Source: Nitrospirota bacterium (GTDB taxonomy: Bacteria > Nitrospirota > 9FT-COMBO-42-15 > HDB-SIOI813). From it: a stretch of DNA of 64,000 nt. The stretch covers positions 1-64,000 of the forward strand of contig JADZCV010000028.1 in assembly GCA_020851375.1 (NCBI GenBank), in the 5' to 3' direction. This document shows positions 61,949 to 64,000 of the stretch, piece after piece (within the stretch, counting starts at the first letter, position 1; every line of letters starts with the position of its first letter). The notes below the pieces were generated by a model. That model saw only the letters and a list, made by a program, of their open reading frames with translations. It was not told the origin of the DNA and did not search any database. The position numbers and the translations under genes are program-made.

Positions 61949-63492
61949 TGGTTTACCTCGCATGTGAAAACCTTTTTTAACTCTCCCTTTTTTATCTTTC
62001 CACTGTCTGTCCTGGGTAAGGATGAGACAAAATGGATCGTCCTGGGCATCTTGTATACCGGCAGATTTTCATGACAGTACTGCAGTATCTCTTTTTCCTG
62101 ACATGAAAGGCCCTCTTTTACAACAATAAAGGCAGAGATTGCCTCGCCAAGGATCGTATCCGGCTCACCAATAACTGCTGCTTCAGCAATCTTGGTATAT
62201 TTCAGGAGGATGTCTTCAATTTCACGGGGGGCTATACGATGCGCCCCGCTCTTTATCATTTCAGTCCTGCGGCCCAATATATAGATATAATCTTCATTAT
62301 CTATCGTCGCTGTATCCCCTGTTAAAAGCCATCCGTCACTCAGTACCTTCCCCGTATCTTCCTCTTTACCCCAATACCCAAGCATAATATTGTCACCTTT
62401 GGCCCTGACTTCTCCGACTTCGCCTGGTTTGACCTTCTCCCCATGTTCGTTTCTCACCTCAAGAGACACCCCTGGAATCCCCTTTCCAACAGATCCGTGC
62501 TTTCTTAACAGGTCATCAGGAGGAAGGTAGGATAAACGTGCGGTTGCCTCGGTCTGTCCGTACATGATGTACAGCTTTGTGTGAGGAACGATGCGGGTAA
62601 TCTCAATTGCCATATCGTGCGGCATGGGTCCCCCTGCCTGTGTAATGTAACGAAGAGACGGAAAAGACATATGCCTGAAGTTGGAACGGTTCAGGAGTAT
62701 CGCAAATGTGGATGGCACACCCGCAAAACCAGTGACAGACTCCCTTATGATAGTATCAAGGACAACATTGGCATACATGAAGCGATTATCTATCACCAGG
62801 GTGCCGCCCTGCATGATATGCGTGAGCAGGAGTGAGTTTCCGTATGAGTAGTAAAAAGGGAGGACAACCATCACGCTGTCATTACTGGTCAGTTCGAGAT
62901 AACTTACAATGGATGCCGCATTACTGAGAAGATTCCTGTGCGACAACATAACTCCCTTTGGTTCGCCGGTAGTTCCGGATGTATAAATTATAGAAGCCAG
63001 CACATCATCCCTGCGGTCTAAGGTCGAAAAAGATTCTTTTCCGTAATTTAAACATTCATCAAGATACAGGATCCTGGGATCTGCCTGTTGATTCTCATCC
63101 CTCCTGTCACATGACATGACAAACCTGAAGGGGCAGGAATTATCAAACGCCTTTTGAATCACTGGAAGCGCCGCTGACCTTGATATGATACCCGTAGGGG
63201 TACAATCCATCACAATACCCTGAAGACCGGCACGTTTAATATCAGGATTGATGGCCACAGGAACGCCTCTGCTTAAGATAACTCCAAAATAGGCAACTAA
63301 ATACTCCAGAGAGTTTTCCAATGCAATGATGATACGGTCTCCCCGGCGGACACCGCAACTCCGCAGGGCATAAGCAAGCCGTAAGGCAAGGGAACATAGC
63401 TCACCTGAGCTAAGCCTTGTCCTGTCATGAATCATTACAGTCTTATCAGAAAATCGTTCTGCTGTATCTAATAAAATCTCGTCAACCGTCAT
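61945..63492 (-). CDS. Acyl-CoA ligase (AMP-forming) 2
   Basis: This 515-residue adenylate-forming enzyme shows IIYTSGTTGEPKGVMLSH, YGQTEATARLSYL, LTGDTATIDNEDYIYILGRR and the Lys of PRTDSGKIKKGEL. Placed 6 nt after the ACP, it probably charges ACP or CoA with the acid to be attached to the EPS. GAGGTG lies 10 nt before the ATG. It is a second member of the family that is also at 59378-60943; such doubling suggests two different acids. Confidence 0.92.
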   Translation of the reverse strand: MTVDEILLDTAERFSDKTVMIHDRTRLSSGELCSLALRLAYALRSCGVRRGDRIIIALENSLEYLVAYFGVILSRGVPVAINPDIKRAGLQGIVMDCTPTGIISRSAALPVIQKAFDNSCPFRFVMSCDRRDENQQADPRILYLDECLNYGKESFSTLDRRDDVLASIIYTSGTTGEPKGVMLSHRNLLSNAASIVSYLELTSNDSVMVVLPFYYSYGNSLLLTHIMQGGTLVIDNRFMYANVVLDTIIRESVTGFAGVPSTFAILLNRSNFRHMSFPSLRYITQAGGPMPHDMAIEITRIVPHTKLYIMYGQTEATARLSYLPPDDLLRKHGSVGKGIPGVSLEVRNEHGEKVKPGEVGEVRAKGDNIMLGYWGKEEDTGKVLSDGWLLTGDTATIDNEDYIYILGRRTEMIKSGAHRIAPREIEDILLKYTKIAEAAVIGEPDTILGEAISAFIVVKEGLSCQEKEILQYCHENLPVYKMPRTIHFVSSLPRTDSGKIKKGELKKVFTCEVNQ

Positions 63493-63498
63493 ATCGCG

Positions 63499-63759
63499 TT
63501 ACACCTCAATGGATTTGCGCATGACAAACTCGCCAAGCCTGTTGATTGAATCCATATTTTCAGGCACCAGGTCTTCATCTTCCACCTTTACTGAAAACGT
63601 CTCTTCTATGAAGCCGACAAGTTCCAGAATACCCGTGGAATCAATTATCCCCTTTTCAAGAAAGGAATCATTATCGGCAATCTGATCACTGCTGCCTCCA
63701 TACAAAAAGTTTTCAAGAATATACCCCTTAATCTTTCCCTTGATGTCGGCCGGTTCCAT
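63499..63759 (-). CDS. Acyl carrier protein, exosortase-associated
   Basis: This 86-residue acidic ACP has the phosphopantetheine attachment Ser41 in EKGIIDSTGILELV. Its size and helix pattern fit PP-binding proteins. It most likely carries the acyl group activated by the neighbouring ligases. GGAGGG precedes the ATG. It overlaps the C-terminus of the amidotransferase gene by 32 nt. Confidence 0.92.
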   Translation of the reverse strand: MEPADIKGKIKGYILENFLYGGSSDQIADNDSFLEKGIIDSTGILELVGFIEETFSVKVEDEDLVPENMDSINRLGEFVMRKSIEV

Positions 63760-64000
63760 TTGCCCTCCTGTTAATAATATTCATATTGCTGTCTCTAAGG
63801 GACATTTCCGATTCAAATTTCTCGATAAATAGACGGTGGGTCAACTGAAGGGATAAGATGCCTACAACAGCCATATTGTCTTTAAAACCTATGACCACAC
63901 CCTTCCTGCATTTATTAATAAGATGCCTGACTGCCTCTGGTTTAAAATAACCGTATTTTCTTATGCACTCATCAGACAAGAGCTCTTCCACATAATCCGG
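63728..64000 (-). CDS. C-terminal part of an asparagine-synthase-type amidotransferase (cut by the window end)
   Basis: Only the last 90 residues are visible, starting ...PDYVEELLSDE and continuing YGYFKPEAVRHLI, LSLQLTHRLFIEKFESE. This is the C-terminal helix region of AsnB-like glutamine amidotransferases, which in exosortase A loci form the amidotransferase 1 family. The gene begins beyond 64000. It is the upstream-most gene seen of the long minus-strand EPS train, whose promoter must lie outside the window. Confidence 0.8.
   Translation of the reverse strand, partial: PDYVEELLSDECIRKYGYFKPEAVRHLINKCRKGVVIGFKDNMAVVGILSLQLTHRLFIEKFESEMSLRDSNMNIINRRANGTGRHQGKD

Noticed and set aside
1-64000. 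tRNA, rRNA, insertion sequence or prophage genes
   Set aside because: I looked for them in all intergenic gaps and saw no cloverleaf, rRNA core, transposase or integrase.

Overview
This window is 64 kb of chromosome from a Gram-negative bacterium with an outer membrane. About 50 kb of it is one exopolysaccharide (EPS) / exosortase A (PEP-CTERM) locus. The lineage cannot be fixed from sequence alone. An uncultured Nitrospirota- or Desulfobacterota-like organism fits best: it has the PrsK/PrsR/PrsT and exosortase A gene set, a BadF/HgdC-type radical dehydratase activator, a class I cytochrome c, and families of short palindromic repeats built on GTCATTCCCGC..GCGGGAATCCAG.

1-15 kb is mostly housekeeping. 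It holds short dispersed repeats, an unusual two-module ThyX-like protein, a short MoeA, a HAD phosphatase, the TldD/PmbA protease pair followed by a TetR regulator, a small cytochrome c, a two-gene 2-hydroxyacyl-CoA dehydratase-like operon behind a sigma-70 promoter with a perfect 32-bp operator-like palindrome, a DUF4438 protein, and IspH.

15-31 kb is the export and regulatory half of the EPS locus. It holds an outer-membrane export (OPX) protein with an NTF2-like domain, a degenerate GGDEF protein with the chain-length determinant and tyrosine kinase, the TPR lipoprotein PrsT, two PEP-CTERM substrates, the PrsK/PrsR two-component system, two receiver-less sigma-54 activators, and the initiating sugar-phosphate transferase. 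Five near-identical sigma-54 promoters (GGYAT-N-TTGC type) were found by eye. They drive the GGDEF/chain-length/kinase operon, the PEP-CTERM pair, one activator, the sugar transferase and the surface-protein operon, so the locus looks like a dedicated sigma-54 regulon.

32-38 kb is a surface-protein operon: a fibronectin-III protein, a protein with a Cys-containing tripartite C-terminal tail, a fibronectin-III lipoprotein and a beta-helix protein. It is preceded by a sigma-54 promoter, a clear GEMM-I cyclic-dinucleotide riboswitch and an overlapping intrinsic terminator. The base equivalent to Vc2 G20 is A, which in Geobacter marks riboswitches that sense 3',3'-cGAMP.

38-64 kb is one long minus-strand gene train, many genes overlapping by 1-4 nt. 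It runs from an asparagine-synthase-type amidotransferase (cut by the window end) through ACP, two acyl-CoA ligases, a sugar amidotransferase, WecB, three deacetylases, exosortase A/EpsI, acyl- and formyl-transferases, glycosyltransferases, flippase, polymerase, outer-membrane barrel, APS kinase and sulfotransferase. Together these suggest an acylated, formylated, sulfated polysaccharide that is exported with, and anchors, PEP-CTERM proteins.
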